A DNA stretch of 24,367 bases from JAUNKE01 sp041853585 (GTDB lineage: Bacteria > Bacillota > Clostridia > Peptostreptococcales > Filifactoraceae), in NCBI GenBank assembly GCA_041853585.1, contig JBGZSM010000087.1, forward strand, positions 1 to 24,367, given 5' to 3'. Positions 9,271 to 18,241 of the stretch are shown in pieces; position 1 is the stretch's first letter, and every line of letters starts with the position of its first letter. The notes beneath the pieces are model-generated. The model made no database searches and was not told the origin of the DNA. It saw only the letters and a program-made list of their open reading frames with translations. The position numbers and the translations under genes are program-made.

Positions 9271-10599
9271 CTACTTACTCGCCTTTCTTCGATTTGCCAT
9301 AATTTCTCTTTTTGCAACTCGAATCGATTGCAACAGCGGCCTGCTCGCAGGACAGACAAAGGAGCAGGAACCGCATTCGATACAATCCAGCGCCTTATAT
9401 TCTTCCGCTTTTTCAAAATTCATTTTCAATGAAAACGCACTGATATACATCGGCTGAATTTTAGCCGGACAAATTGCGATACATTTTGCACAACGAATAC
9501 AGTTGCTTGCCTCCGAAGTCTGTACTTCTTTTTCGGTAAGACAAAGTATGCCTGAGCTTCCTTTGGTTGCCGGAACATCCAAAGTCGACTGCGCAATTCC
9601 CATCATCGGTCCGCCGCTGATAATTTTACGAGCGGGCGTCGATAATCCGCCACATTGCTCCACAATTTCCGAATAGAGCGTACCCATTTTTATCAATAAA
9701 TTTTTCGGCTCGGCAACGCAGGAGCCGGTCACCGTACAAATTCTTTCGACCAACGGCATTCCCGTTCTTAAAGTGAGCGCAATCTGCGCCGCGGTCGCAA
9801 CATTACAAACCACCGCTCCGATATCGGCAGGCAATCCGCCCGATGGAACTTCTCTTTTTGTGCACGCAAAAATAAGCTGTTTTTCAGCCCCTTGAGGATA
9901 CTTCGTTTTGAAAGCAACAACTTCGATTTTCTTATCCTTCGCCGACGCTTCGCTCATTTTTTCAACGCAGTCCATTTTGTTATCTTCAATTCCTATGTAG
10001 GACTTCGATACACCCAATATCTTCATCAAAACTTGTAAACCCAGCACGATGTCCTCTGAGTTTTCAAGCATCAATCGATGGTCGGCCGTCAAATACGGCT
10101 CACATTCCGCACCGTTTAGAATGATGACATCAATTTTTTTCTCCGGTGGCGGCGACAATTTTACATGTGTCGGAAAAGTTGCTCCACCCATTCCGACGAT
10201 TCCCGCCTCTTTTATCATTTCCAAAAGTTCCGCGCCACTCATATCATCGAGTGATTTGTACTTCGGTAAATCTTCAAAAACCTCATCCTGCATGTCATTT
10301 TCAATCTCGACACACATCACTTTTTGTCCGCCCGGCACGAGTCTCGGACTGATTGACTTCACGATGCCCGAAACCGAAGAATGAATCGGAGAAGAAACAA
10401 ATCCGGTCGCTTCACCGATTTTTTGTCCTTTTTTGACCGAATCGCCTTTGGCAACCAATGCCGTACTCGGAGCTCCGATATGCTGCACAAGCGGAATATA
10501 AACTATCTTCGGCTGCACAGCAATCTCCACCGCCTTATGTTCCGTGCTCTTCTTCTTGTGCGGTGGGTGAATTCCTCCCTGAAAGGTCAGAAATCTCAT
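9271..10599 (-). CDS. rnfC: Rnf complex subunit C, NADH-binding iron-sulfur protein
   Basis: RnfC is the cytoplasmic subunit that exchanges electrons with NAD+/NADH. The 442-residue protein starts with the RnfC barrel-like domain (FQGGIHPPHKK), has the glycine-rich GIVGMGGATFPTHVK segment (about 133-147) for FMN/NADH, and ends with two [4Fe-4S] motifs, Cys367-370-373-377 and Cys406-409-412-416, the latter preceding the PASRPLLQ tail. It heads the rnf operon. The ATG lies behind a strong AGGAGG, which also forms the last codons of a possible leader ORF. Confidence 0.96.
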   Translation of the reverse strand: MRFLTFQGGIHPPHKKKSTEHKAVEIAVQPKIVYIPLVQHIGAPSTALVAKGDSVKKGQKIGEATGFVSSPIHSSVSGIVKSISPRLVPGGQKVMCVEIENDMQDEVFEDLPKYKSLDDMSGAELLEMIKEAGIVGMGGATFPTHVKLSPPPEKKIDVIILNGAECEPYLTADHRLMLENSEDIVLGLQVLMKILGVSKSYIGIEDNKMDCVEKMSEASAKDKKIEVVAFKTKYPQGAEKQLIFACTKREVPSGGLPADIGAVVCNVATAAQIALTLRTGMPLVERICTVTGSCVAEPKNLLIKMGTLYSEIVEQCGGLSTPARKIISGGPMMGIAQSTLDVPATKGSSGILCLTEKEVQTSEASNCIRCAKCIAICPAKIQPMYISAFSLKMNFEKAEEYKALDCIECGSCSFVCPASRPLLQSIRVAKREIMANRRKASK

Positions 10600-10602
10600 A
10601 TA

Positions 10603-10680
10603 TTACCTCCTCTTGCTAATACCATTCTTGTTGTCAATAACGCATCCGTAAGATACGATAACCATTGTAACAATCAACAC
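10603..10680 (-). CDS. Possible 25-codon leader ORF upstream of rnfC
   Basis: A frame from GTG (10680) to TAA (10603-10605) encodes MLIVTMVIVSYG then CVIDNKNGISKRR. An in-frame ATG at 10665 gives 20 residues. AGGGG lies three bases before the GTG, a poor spacing, with GGAG further upstream. Its last two codons, AGG AGG, are the ribosome binding site of rnfC, and its stop is three bases before the rnfC ATG. Translating this ORF could therefore cover or open the rnfC start. I know no family for it; it may be a chance frame. Confidence 0.25.
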   Translation of the reverse strand: MLIVTMVIVSYGCVIDNKNGISKRR

Positions 10681-10753
10681 ATTCCCCTATTCTCCGAAAT
10701 ATGTATTTGCCCTTCGCTTATAATTGACAAGAAAAGAAATTTATCCACCAAGT

Positions 10754-10762
10754 ATTATAACA
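10754..10762 (-). promoter_or_regulatory. Probable extended -10 promoter of the rnf operon
   Basis: Minus-strand TGTTATAAT (10762-10754) is an extended -10 element. No good -35 is at the right distance; TTGTAG is 20 bases away. The transcript would start near 10747 and have a leader of about 150 bases before rnfC. It is the best promoter-like sequence upstream of rnfC. Confidence 0.55.
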
Positions 10763-10780
10763 CATTTTACTATTTTTTTC

Positions 10781-10814
10781 TACAATAAAAATAGCACTCA
10801 ACATTCGAGTGCTA
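10781..10814 (-). terminator. Rho-independent terminator of the miaB-mutS-mutL-miaA operon
   Basis: TAGCACTC (10814-10807) and GAGTGCTA (10799-10792) form a perfect eight-base stem with a seven-base loop, followed on the minus strand by TTTTTATTGT. It lies about 180 bases after the miaA stop and 20 bases before the rnf -10 element. The stretch between it and miaA (10815-10995) is very AT-rich, with repeated TTTGCATTTT and AATTTGTAATTT words and no gene that I can support. Confidence 0.85.
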
Positions 10815-10995
10815 CAATCTTATATGCGTTTTTTGAGTAACAAAGTTTAATTGCTTACAACACAACCATTTTGTCTTATTTTGCAAAATTTTATTTTTAA
10901 TTTACGATTTGTAATTTGTAATTTCAAATTTGCATTTTATTTTGATTTTGTTGAACAATATTCCAAAAACGGATTTGCATTTTCGATTTACAATT

Positions 10996-11922
10996 TTAAA
11001 ATTTCGCTTCGGATTTTCTCATCAAAGCGACGATTTCATTTTGCACTTCATTCTTGCTCATCTCGCTCAAATTGAACCAATGCGCATTTTTATATCGCTT
11101 GAACCAAGTGATTTGTCGCTTGGCATAGCGTCTCGTCTCCTGCTTGATTTTATCCACCATTTCATCGTAGTCGTATTCGTCTTTGAAATGCTTAATGACC
11201 TGCAAATAGCCGATTGCCTTCATCGACTGATATTGCTCATCCAGTCCCTGCTCATAAAAATCCTTCACCTCATCGAGCAAACCCTGCTCCATCATCTTAT
11301 CTACGCGACGATTGATATTTTCATACAGTTCCTGTCGGTCGCGATGAAGAATCACGAGCGTCGCCGAAATATCCTCCCGCTCAGGCATCTGCGCAAATTT
11401 TTCCACCTTGCCGCGCTCCTTATAAATCTCAAGCGCGCGAATGACCCGTTTCGTATTTTCTTTTTCAATCTCGGTATCGGGATCCACTTCAAGCAATTTG
11501 GCAAAGAGCGCATCCGTTCCGAAGTCGTGATGGAACTGCCAAAGCTCCTCGCGATATGCCATATCGATATTCGCTTTGTTAAAATCCATCTCATAGAGCA
11601 GCGTGTTGATATATAATCCGGTACCGCCTGCAAAAATCGGCAGCTTTCCTCTACGGATTATCTCATCCATCGCCTGATTGCTCTGCACCAAAAAATCATA
11701 TACGGTAAAGGGCTCGCTCGGCGAAACGATGTCGAGCAGATGATGGGGAACACCTTGCATCTCATCGGGCAAAATTTTGGCGGTGCCGACATCCATCCCT
11801 TTGTAAATCTGCATCGAATCCGCCGAAATGATTTCGCCGTCAAGCGCTTTTGCCAAATCCAACGAAAGCTCGGTCTTTCCCACTCCCGTCGGCCCGGCAA
11901 TAATTAAAATTTCTTTTTTCAC
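10996..11922 (-). CDS. miaA: tRNA dimethylallyltransferase (MiaA)
   Basis: MiaA adds a dimethylallyl group to N6 of A37 in tRNAs that read codons starting with U. The 308-residue protein has the P-loop GPTGVGKT (10-17), the substrate segment ISADSMQIYKGMDVGTAK, FAGGTGLYI and the C-terminal QETRRYAKRQITWFKR tRNA-contact region. The start is GTG at 11922, whose first base is the last base of the mutL TAG stop (TAGTG), so translation is coupled. MiaB, at the other end of this operon, acts on the product of MiaA. In many Clostridia hfq follows miaA; here there is a terminator instead. Confidence 0.96.
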   Translation of the reverse strand: MKKEILIIAGPTGVGKTELSLDLAKALDGEIISADSMQIYKGMDVGTAKILPDEMQGVPHHLLDIVSPSEPFTVYDFLVQSNQAMDEIIRRGKLPIFAGGTGLYINTLLYEMDFNKANIDMAYREELWQFHHDFGTDALFAKLLEVDPDTEIEKENTKRVIRALEIYKERGKVEKFAQMPEREDISATLVILHRDRQELYENINRRVDKMMEQGLLDEVKDFYEQGLDEQYQSMKAIGYLQVIKHFKDEYDYDEMVDKIKQETRRYAKRQITWFKRYKNAHWFNLSEMSKNEVQNEIVALMRKSEAKF

Positions 11923-13964
11923 TACACAATCCTTTTGAACATTTTTTCGATTTCATACTTCTTAAATTCCACAAAAATCGGGCGACCATGCGGACAGGTA
12001 TATTTGTTTTCACATTGATTCAACTGCTCAAAAAGCAATCGAATTTCATCATTGCCAATCGTCTGGTTGGCTTTAATTGCCTTTCTGCAAGCCATTCTTG
12101 CAATCTTGTCTTCAAAATTTCGATTGAGGTCAATCTTTTTCTCGTCCAATATCAAATCGACAAGCTCTCTGAAAAAGTCCATCCCCTGCTCCTTGTTGAA
12201 CAAAACGGGATAGCTGCGAATCGCTATTCGGTTGAAACCGAAATCATCCACAATGTAGCCGAGCTTTTCCAAAAGCGCTGCATTGTCCAAAATCCGCTGA
12301 CATTCAAAAGAAGCGAACTCGACAATATCCGCCACCAGCAATTCCTGAGAAGCAAAGCTCTTTTCATCGCTCATCAAATCCAGTTGTGACAAAATGCGCT
12401 CATACAAAATGCGCTCGTGAGCGGCATGCTGGTCAATCATAAAAATCGATTGATTGTAAGTGACGACGATGTAGGTTTGAAGCGCCACACCGATGATTTG
12501 CAACTGATTGTAATCCAAAATTTCATCTTTGCGGAAAAATTGCTCCTGTGTAAGCGCGCTCTCTTCTTTTTTTGCCGAAATGCCGCGCAAAGTTTTTTCA
12601 CTTGGAAAATACGGTTCTTCCCGTTCAAAAACCGTCGCTTCGGATGAACTTTTATCCATCGGTGCCGAAGCTGTTTCTTCCTTATTATATAGCGGCTCAT
12701 TTTTTATATCCGGAGCAAAAATTTGCGTCTTCGATTCATCGCTCGAAAATGCACTTTGTTTTTCGGATGCAAAGTCCATCGGCTGATTTTTTGTCTCGGT
12801 AAAATTTTGCTCGCCCGAAATTTCTTCCTTATGAATCACTTCGACATTATCATCCGTCGCCGGCTGAAATTCATGATAGACAAAGCGGTTTTGTGCTTTC
12901 TTTTCATCGGATACATCCGCAATTGGCGAATCCGAATAATAAGATTTTATCTTGACCTCGGGAATGAAATTGCGACTCGCTTGAAACAATTTTTCACGAA
13001 TAATATTGGTCAGCGGCTCCGCAACATCCACTTCGCTCGAAATTTTAATTTCCAACTTGGACGGATGCACATTCGGATCGACAAATTCCGGCTCGATTTG
13101 AATATCCAGAAAAAATACGGGATATTTTCCAATCGGTATCAAATCTTTGTAAATATTTTCAACGACAAATGTCAGCGGACTGACGCGGACATATCTTTTG
13201 TTGATAAAAATATTTTCTTTCTTTCGATTGGATTGATACAGGCTCGTGTTGGAGATGTAGCCCGAAATTTTGACATTTTTATTTTCAAATTCTACCCGGA
13301 TGAGATTATCGCTGACGGAGCGCCCGTAGATGGACGAGATCGCATGCAGCATCTCCCCGTTGCCGACGGTTTTGAAAATTTCTTTCCCGTTGGAAATATA
13401 TTTAAAAGCTACCTGATGATTGACGATTGCCAATCTCGAAAGAATATCCGATATTTGCGTCGTCTCGGTCGCATTGGTTTTCAAAAACTTTTTACGCGCC
13501 GGAATATTGAAAAACAAATCGCTGACTTCGATAATCGTGCCTTTTTTGACGCCGATATCCTGAATGCTTTGAATTTCGCCATCCGAAACCGTCACCTTTT
13601 TCCCCAGCTTACGCTCATCCGTATTCGTCAGCATCTGCACCTTTGCGACCGCGGCAATCGAAGACAGCGCCTCTCCGCGAAATCCGTTCGACCACAGATG
13701 ATTGATATCTTCGATTTTGCGCAACTTGCTGGTGCTGTGGCGCTGAAAAGCCAACGGAATATCCTCCGGCAAAATGCCGTCTCCGTCATCGCTCACCTTG
13801 ATAAAATTTTTGCCGCCGTCCGAAATTTCCACCGTAATCCGACTCGCCGATGCGTCAATCGAATTCTCGACCAACTCCTTGATAACGGATGCCGGTCGCT
13901 CGACGACTTCTCCCGCCGCAATTTTATTGATGGTCAATTCATCCAGCATTACAATCCGGTTCAT
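11922..13964 (-). CDS. mutL: DNA mismatch repair protein MutL, endonuclease type
   Basis: MutL couples MutS mismatch recognition to strand incision. The N-terminal GHKL ATPase shows ENSIDA, DDGDGI and RGEALSS, plus FFNIPARKKFL and VDPNVHPSK. A long acidic, low-conservation linker (about 340-480) leads to the C-terminal domain with DQHAAHERILYE (about 511-522), the metal-binding nuclease motif of bacteria that lack MutH, and CPHGRP near the end. I chose the ATG at 13964, which overlaps the mutS TGA by one base (TGATG) and lies eight bases after AGGAAGGA, rather than the TTG one codon upstream; this gives 680 residues. It is followed by miaA with a one-base overlap. Confidence 0.96.
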   Translation of the reverse strand: MNRIVMLDELTINKIAAGEVVERPASVIKELVENSIDASASRITVEISDGGKNFIKVSDDGDGILPEDIPLAFQRHSTSKLRKIEDINHLWSNGFRGEALSSIAAVAKVQMLTNTDERKLGKKVTVSDGEIQSIQDIGVKKGTIIEVSDLFFNIPARKKFLKTNATETTQISDILSRLAIVNHQVAFKYISNGKEIFKTVGNGEMLHAISSIYGRSVSDNLIRVEFENKNVKISGYISNTSLYQSNRKKENIFINKRYVRVSPLTFVVENIYKDLIPIGKYPVFFLDIQIEPEFVDPNVHPSKLEIKISSEVDVAEPLTNIIREKLFQASRNFIPEVKIKSYYSDSPIADVSDEKKAQNRFVYHEFQPATDDNVEVIHKEEISGEQNFTETKNQPMDFASEKQSAFSSDESKTQIFAPDIKNEPLYNKEETASAPMDKSSSEATVFEREEPYFPSEKTLRGISAKKEESALTQEQFFRKDEILDYNQLQIIGVALQTYIVVTYNQSIFMIDQHAAHERILYERILSQLDLMSDEKSFASQELLVADIVEFASFECQRILDNAALLEKLGYIVDDFGFNRIAIRSYPVLFNKEQGMDFFRELVDLILDEKKIDLNRNFEDKIARMACRKAIKANQTIGNDEIRLLFEQLNQCENKYTCPHGRPIFVEFKKYEIEKMFKRIV

Positions 13965-16552
13965 CAAATCATTCCTTCCTTTGCTATCGCCTGCAATTCT
14001 TCCAAAATGCGATGCGCCTCTTTCGGACTGATATCATCCAAATCCAATTCTTCAATTCTATTCACAATTTCATTGCTGCTGAAATCTTCAAACGACAGCT
14101 GTGTCTGCACTTTTTCCGAAGATTTTCGGTATTGCTCGGCATCCATCGGCTCCTGGCTTTCCAAAAAATACAATTTCTCATTCGCTTTTTTAAGCAGCTC
14201 GGTCGGCAATCCGGCAATCTTCGCCACATGGATTCCGTAACTCTTATCCATCTTGCCGCTCATGATTTTGTGCATAAAACTAATTTCGCCGCCGGTTTCA
14301 TCCACCGCGATGTAAAAATTTCGGATATTGTCGTAAAGCTGCTCAAGATCGGTTATCTCATGATAATGAGTCGAAAACAAAGTCGTGCTGCCGATATTTT
14401 CCGCAAGATATTCAATAATAGCCCAAGCGATACTCATGCCGTCAAAGGTGCTCGTGCCGCGACCCACTTCATCCAAAATAATCAGCGAATTTTTCGTCGC
14501 ATGCTTCAAAATATGTGAGACCTCCTTCATTTCAACCATGAAGGTACTCTGTCCCAAACTCAAATCATCCGACGCGCCCACGCGTGTAAAAATCGCATCC
14601 AAAATCGGTAAGTTCGCGGATTTCGCGCTCACGAAAGAGCCCATGTGCGCCATGATGACGATAATCGCCGCTTGACGCATATAGGTTGACTTTCCGCCCA
14701 TATTCGGTCCGGTGATGATTTGAATTCTCGATGACGAATCGACCAGGATATCGTTCGGCACAAAATGATCTTCGCCCAAAATACTCTCAATGACGGGATG
14801 TCGTGAAGAAATAATTTCAAAATGCCCATCCGTATTAAAAGTCGGGCGCGTCATATTGCGCTCGATGCTTGCAATCGAAAGCGACAGCAACGCATCCAAT
14901 CGACCGATGATTTCCGCCGTCACATTGATTCGAACGATATTTTCATTCAAATAATTTTTGATTTCGTCAAAGATTTCCGACTGAATCTCAAAGATTTTCT
15001 GTCTTGCACCGAGTATCTTGTCCTCCAGCTCCTTGAGTTCCTGATTGATATATCGCTCCGCATTCGTCAAAGTTTGCTTACGAATATAGTCCGGCGGAAT
15101 CACCGCATCGCGACTCGCCGCATGCGTTATTTCAAAATAATAGCCGAACACTTTATTGTAACCGATTTTCAAACTTTTGATGCCGGTATTCTCTCGCGCT
15201 CGCTGCTCGATTTCCTGCAAAACGGAAGCCGAATTGGATTCCAAATAACGATATTCATACAATTGATCATTGTATTCACTTCGTATCACTTCCCCGTCTT
15301 TAATCGAAACGGAAGGCTCTTCAACCACGGTATCGCAGAGATATCGATGAATGTCGCTCAAATCGTCCATCGCTGAAACGACTTCCTGCAAACAGCGAAG
15401 CGATGACGAATCGATTTTAGAAATCAAAGCCGGCAAAACCGCAATCGAATTTCGAAGCGCCACGATGTCCTTCGTGTTCAAATTGCCGTAGCTCATCTTT
15501 CCGGTGATGCGCTCCATATCATATATCTCGTTGAGAATATCCTTCAAATCACTTCGCAAATCAAAACTCTGATTCAGCTCCTCAACGATGTCCAAACGAC
15601 GATTGATTTTTGAGATATCGTTCAGCGGATTGTCAATCCACTTGCGAAGCGTTCTTTTTCCGATGCTCGTCGTGGAATAATCCAAAATGTCAAAGAGCGA
15701 ATTCTTCTTCTGTCTTGTCGAAGCATTTTCGGTCAGCTCCAAATTTTTACGCGTATTGGGATCCAATTTCAAAAAATCGTTTTGCTCATACACCTGAATA
15801 CTGCGAATATTGTTCGACAAAACGCCCTGCGTCTCGCGAATGTAGCTGAGCACGATATCCATCGGCAAATCATATTCTTTTTCACATTCGACCTGCAGAT
15901 TCTGACTCTCGATGAGTCGTCTTGAAATGCCCGCTTCAAAATCATCCACAATCGTCAGCGTAATCGAATTTTGAACAATTTCCATATCCTTCTTGAGCAG
16001 TCGGCTCTTGTTGATTTGCGCAACCGTCTCGGGATGAATCAAAATCTCCTTCGGCTGAATTTGCAAAATAAAATCGCGCAAAGCCGAATCCTCCAGCCTC
16101 GCCACATTGAGCTCGCCCGTAGTCACATCGATATAGGAAATATAAAAAAGTCCCTGATGATGAATCGCCATCAGATAGGAATCCTTATAACCTTCGAGAT
16201 TTTGGTCATTGACATTGGTACCCGGCGTGATGATGCGCACCACCTCGCGCTTGACGATGCCTTTGACGGATTTGGGATCCTCCACCTGCTCACAAATCGC
16301 CACTCTTTTCCCCGCGGCAATCAATTTTTGAATATAATTTTCGGCACTGTGATAAGGCACGCCGCACATGGGTGCCTTTTCATCCGCGCCGTAGCTTTTG
16401 CCCGTCAGCGCAATTTCTAAAATTCGAGACGCCACCAAGGCATCTTCAAAAAACATTTCATAAAAATCGCCCAATCGAAAAAACAAAATCGCATCCTTAT
16501 TCTGCTCTTTGATTTCCAAATACTGTTTCATCATTGGCGTTACATTCGACAT
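13964..16552 (-). CDS. mutS: DNA mismatch repair protein MutS
   Basis: MutS binds base mismatches and small loops and starts mismatch repair. The protein has 862 residues, a normal length. The N-terminal mismatch-reading motif Phe30-x-Glu32 lies in RLGDFYEMF. The ATPase has Walker A GPNMGGKST (615-623), the Walker B region DEVGRGTSTFDG and FSTHYHEI. The C-terminal tail contains the dimerising helices. Its ATG, behind AGAGGA, is one base after the miaB stop. Loss of this gene would give a mutator strain; here it is intact. Confidence 0.97.
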   Translation of the reverse strand: MSNVTPMMKQYLEIKEQNKDAILFFRLGDFYEMFFEDALVASRILEIALTGKSYGADEKAPMCGVPYHSAENYIQKLIAAGKRVAICEQVEDPKSVKGIVKREVVRIITPGTNVNDQNLEGYKDSYLMAIHHQGLFYISYIDVTTGELNVARLEDSALRDFILQIQPKEILIHPETVAQINKSRLLKKDMEIVQNSITLTIVDDFEAGISRRLIESQNLQVECEKEYDLPMDIVLSYIRETQGVLSNNIRSIQVYEQNDFLKLDPNTRKNLELTENASTRQKKNSLFDILDYSTTSIGKRTLRKWIDNPLNDISKINRRLDIVEELNQSFDLRSDLKDILNEIYDMERITGKMSYGNLNTKDIVALRNSIAVLPALISKIDSSSLRCLQEVVSAMDDLSDIHRYLCDTVVEEPSVSIKDGEVIRSEYNDQLYEYRYLESNSASVLQEIEQRARENTGIKSLKIGYNKVFGYYFEITHAASRDAVIPPDYIRKQTLTNAERYINQELKELEDKILGARQKIFEIQSEIFDEIKNYLNENIVRINVTAEIIGRLDALLSLSIASIERNMTRPTFNTDGHFEIISSRHPVIESILGEDHFVPNDILVDSSSRIQIITGPNMGGKSTYMRQAAIIVIMAHMGSFVSAKSANLPILDAIFTRVGASDDLSLGQSTFMVEMKEVSHILKHATKNSLIILDEVGRGTSTFDGMSIAWAIIEYLAENIGSTTLFSTHYHEITDLEQLYDNIRNFYIAVDETGGEISFMHKIMSGKMDKSYGIHVAKIAGLPTELLKKANEKLYFLESQEPMDAEQYRKSSEKVQTQLSFEDFSSNEIVNRIEELDLDDISPKEAHRILEELQAIAKEGMI

Positions 16553-16553
16553 T

Positions 16554-17984
16554 TTAATCCTCTTGTATCAACTCTCCCGTCATTGAAAATGACTTCGTAT
16601 CTATAATTCGAACCTTTACCAATTCTCCAATCAAACCTTCGTCACCTACAAAATTCACCGTCTTGTTTTGACGATTCCGCCCCATCAACACATTGTCGTT
16701 CTTCTTGCTCTTGCCCTCGACCAAAATTTCAGTCACCTGACCGAGATAAGCGGAAGATTGATTTTCCGCCGCCTTGTTGACCGCATCGAGCAAACGGTTG
16801 AAGCGCTCCTTCTTCACCTCTTCGGGAATCTGATTCTCTCTTCTGTCCGCCGAAGTTCCCTTTCTTCTCGAATAGAGGAAAGTGAAAGCCAAATCGTATT
16901 GCGCCTTCTCCACCACATCAAGCGTTTCCAAAAAATCTTCTTCCGTCTCGCCCGGAAAACCGACCATAATATCGGTCGTCAACGCCATATCCGGCATATA
17001 CTTTCGTGCCAACTCAATCGTTTTGAGATAATCCTCCTTCGTATAGTGACGATTCATCTCACGAAGCACCTTCGAGCTTCCCGATTGCACCGGCAGATGC
17101 AGCGATTCGCATACCTTGTCCAAACGAGCCATCGCTTTGAGCAAATCCTCGGAGATATCCTTTGGATGCGAAGTCATAAATCGAATTCGCTCCAAACCTT
17201 CCACCTCGTTCAATCGCTCCAGCAACTGATGAAAAGTAATCGGCTCATCCAGCGTCTTTCCGTAAGAATTGACATTCTGCCCGAGCAAAGTAATTTCTTT
17301 TACACCGCTTTCCACAAGCTGCTTCACTTCCCCGATGATATCCTCCGGCGTTCTGCTGCGCTCCCTGCCTCTTGTGTAAGGAACAATACAGAAAGTGCAG
17401 AAATTGTTGCAGCCGTACATGATATTCACAAATGATTTCAACTTATGTCGTCGAATGACCGGCAAACCTTCGACGATTCGCCCGTCAATATCCCATACAT
17501 CATAATTGCTCTCATGCTTTTGCAAATAAGTGTAAAGCATCTCCGGAAACTTATAAATATTATGCGTTCCAAATACCAAACTCACAAAAGGATAGCGCTT
17601 CTTAATTTCTTCGACCACATGCTTTTGCTGCATCATGCAACCGCAAACCGCAACAATCAAATCGGGATTCTTCTCCTTCAACTTTTTCAGGATATTCAAA
17701 TTCCCATACACCTTCAGTTCGGCATTTTCCCGAACCGCACAGGTATTAAAAATAATCAAATCCGCTTCTTCCGTGTGCTCGGTCAATTCATAACCCATCA
17801 CATCAATCATCCCAAGCAGATTCTCCGTATCATGCTCATTCATTTGACATCCCCAAGTCTCCGTATATACCTTGGGCTTTGATTCAGGATATTCTATATC
17901 AATAATCTCTGCAATCTTACTTTGAAATTCAACCTGTCTGTCCAATTCATATTGATCTACTAATAACGGTTTTCTCTTACTCAC
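16554..17984 (-). CDS. miaB: tRNA-2-methylthio-N6-dimethylallyladenosine synthase (MiaB)
   Basis: MiaB is a radical SAM methylthiotransferase that adds a methylthio group at C2 of i6A37 in tRNA. It has the N-terminal domain for an auxiliary [4Fe-4S] cluster (Cys46 in ETWGCQMNEHD, Cys82 in FNTCAVRE, Cys116 in CGCMMQQ), the radical SAM triad Cys192-196-199 (YGCNNFCTFCIVPYTRGRE) and a C-terminal TRAM domain. An upstream TTG (17999) extends the frame by five codons, but AAGGAG then sits inside the coding part; the GTG at 17984, six bases after that site, is the better start and gives 476 residues. It heads the operon miaB-mutS-mutL-miaA. Confidence 0.94.
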   Translation of the reverse strand: MSKRKPLLVDQYELDRQVEFQSKIAEIIDIEYPESKPKVYTETWGCQMNEHDTENLLGMIDVMGYELTEHTEEADLIIFNTCAVRENAELKVYGNLNILKKLKEKNPDLIVAVCGCMMQQKHVVEEIKKRYPFVSLVFGTHNIYKFPEMLYTYLQKHESNYDVWDIDGRIVEGLPVIRRHKLKSFVNIMYGCNNFCTFCIVPYTRGRERSRTPEDIIGEVKQLVESGVKEITLLGQNVNSYGKTLDEPITFHQLLERLNEVEGLERIRFMTSHPKDISEDLLKAMARLDKVCESLHLPVQSGSSKVLREMNRHYTKEDYLKTIELARKYMPDMALTTDIMVGFPGETEEDFLETLDVVEKAQYDLAFTFLYSRRKGTSADRRENQIPEEVKKERFNRLLDAVNKAAENQSSAYLGQVTEILVEGKSKKNDNVLMGRNRQNKTVNFVGDEGLIGELVKVRIIDTKSFSMTGELIQED

Positions 17985-18013
17985 ATCTCTCTCCTTCAAA
18001 ATACTTCTATACG

Positions 18014-18022
18014 ATTATACCA
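18014..18022 (-). promoter_or_regulatory. Probable extended -10 promoter of the miaB-mutS-mutL-miaA operon
   Basis: Minus-strand TGGTATAAT (18022-18014) is a consensus extended -10 element, about 30 bases before the miaB GTG. The -35 region is poor. No other TATAAT is present in the 257-base gap between miaB and the divergent prolyl isomerase. The rest of this gap (about 18023-18220) is AT-rich, without a gene. Confidence 0.6.
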
Positions 18023-18241
18023 TAGCAAGCCTTCAAAATAAAGTGGGATAAAGCACAAGAATCAATTTGTTTGCCAAAATTTCAAGCAGCGATTTTTCCC
18101 TAAAAATCCACTTCTCCCGCCGATTCAAATTTCTAATTTCCGCACAAAATCACAAATTTATCTTCCTTCTTCATTTTGGCATAGCAAAATAAGCGATTTT
18201 TTGTTAGAATAGAATAGAATTCAGTACAGAAAGGAAAATTT

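Noticed and set aside
10600..10760. Riboswitch or Rex operator upstream of rnfC
   Set aside because: No known aptamer core, and no TTGTTAA-type palindrome of the Rex kind; only short partial matches such as TTGTAACAA.
13965..13967. TTG as the start of mutL
   Set aside because: The next codon is ATG with the usual MNRIVMLDE start, better spacing from AGGAAGGA, and a one-base overlap with the mutS stop.
12723..14240. Plus-strand frame of 505 codons opposite mutL and the end of mutS
   Set aside because: Crosses two conserved minus-strand genes and has no recognisable domain; antisense shadow.
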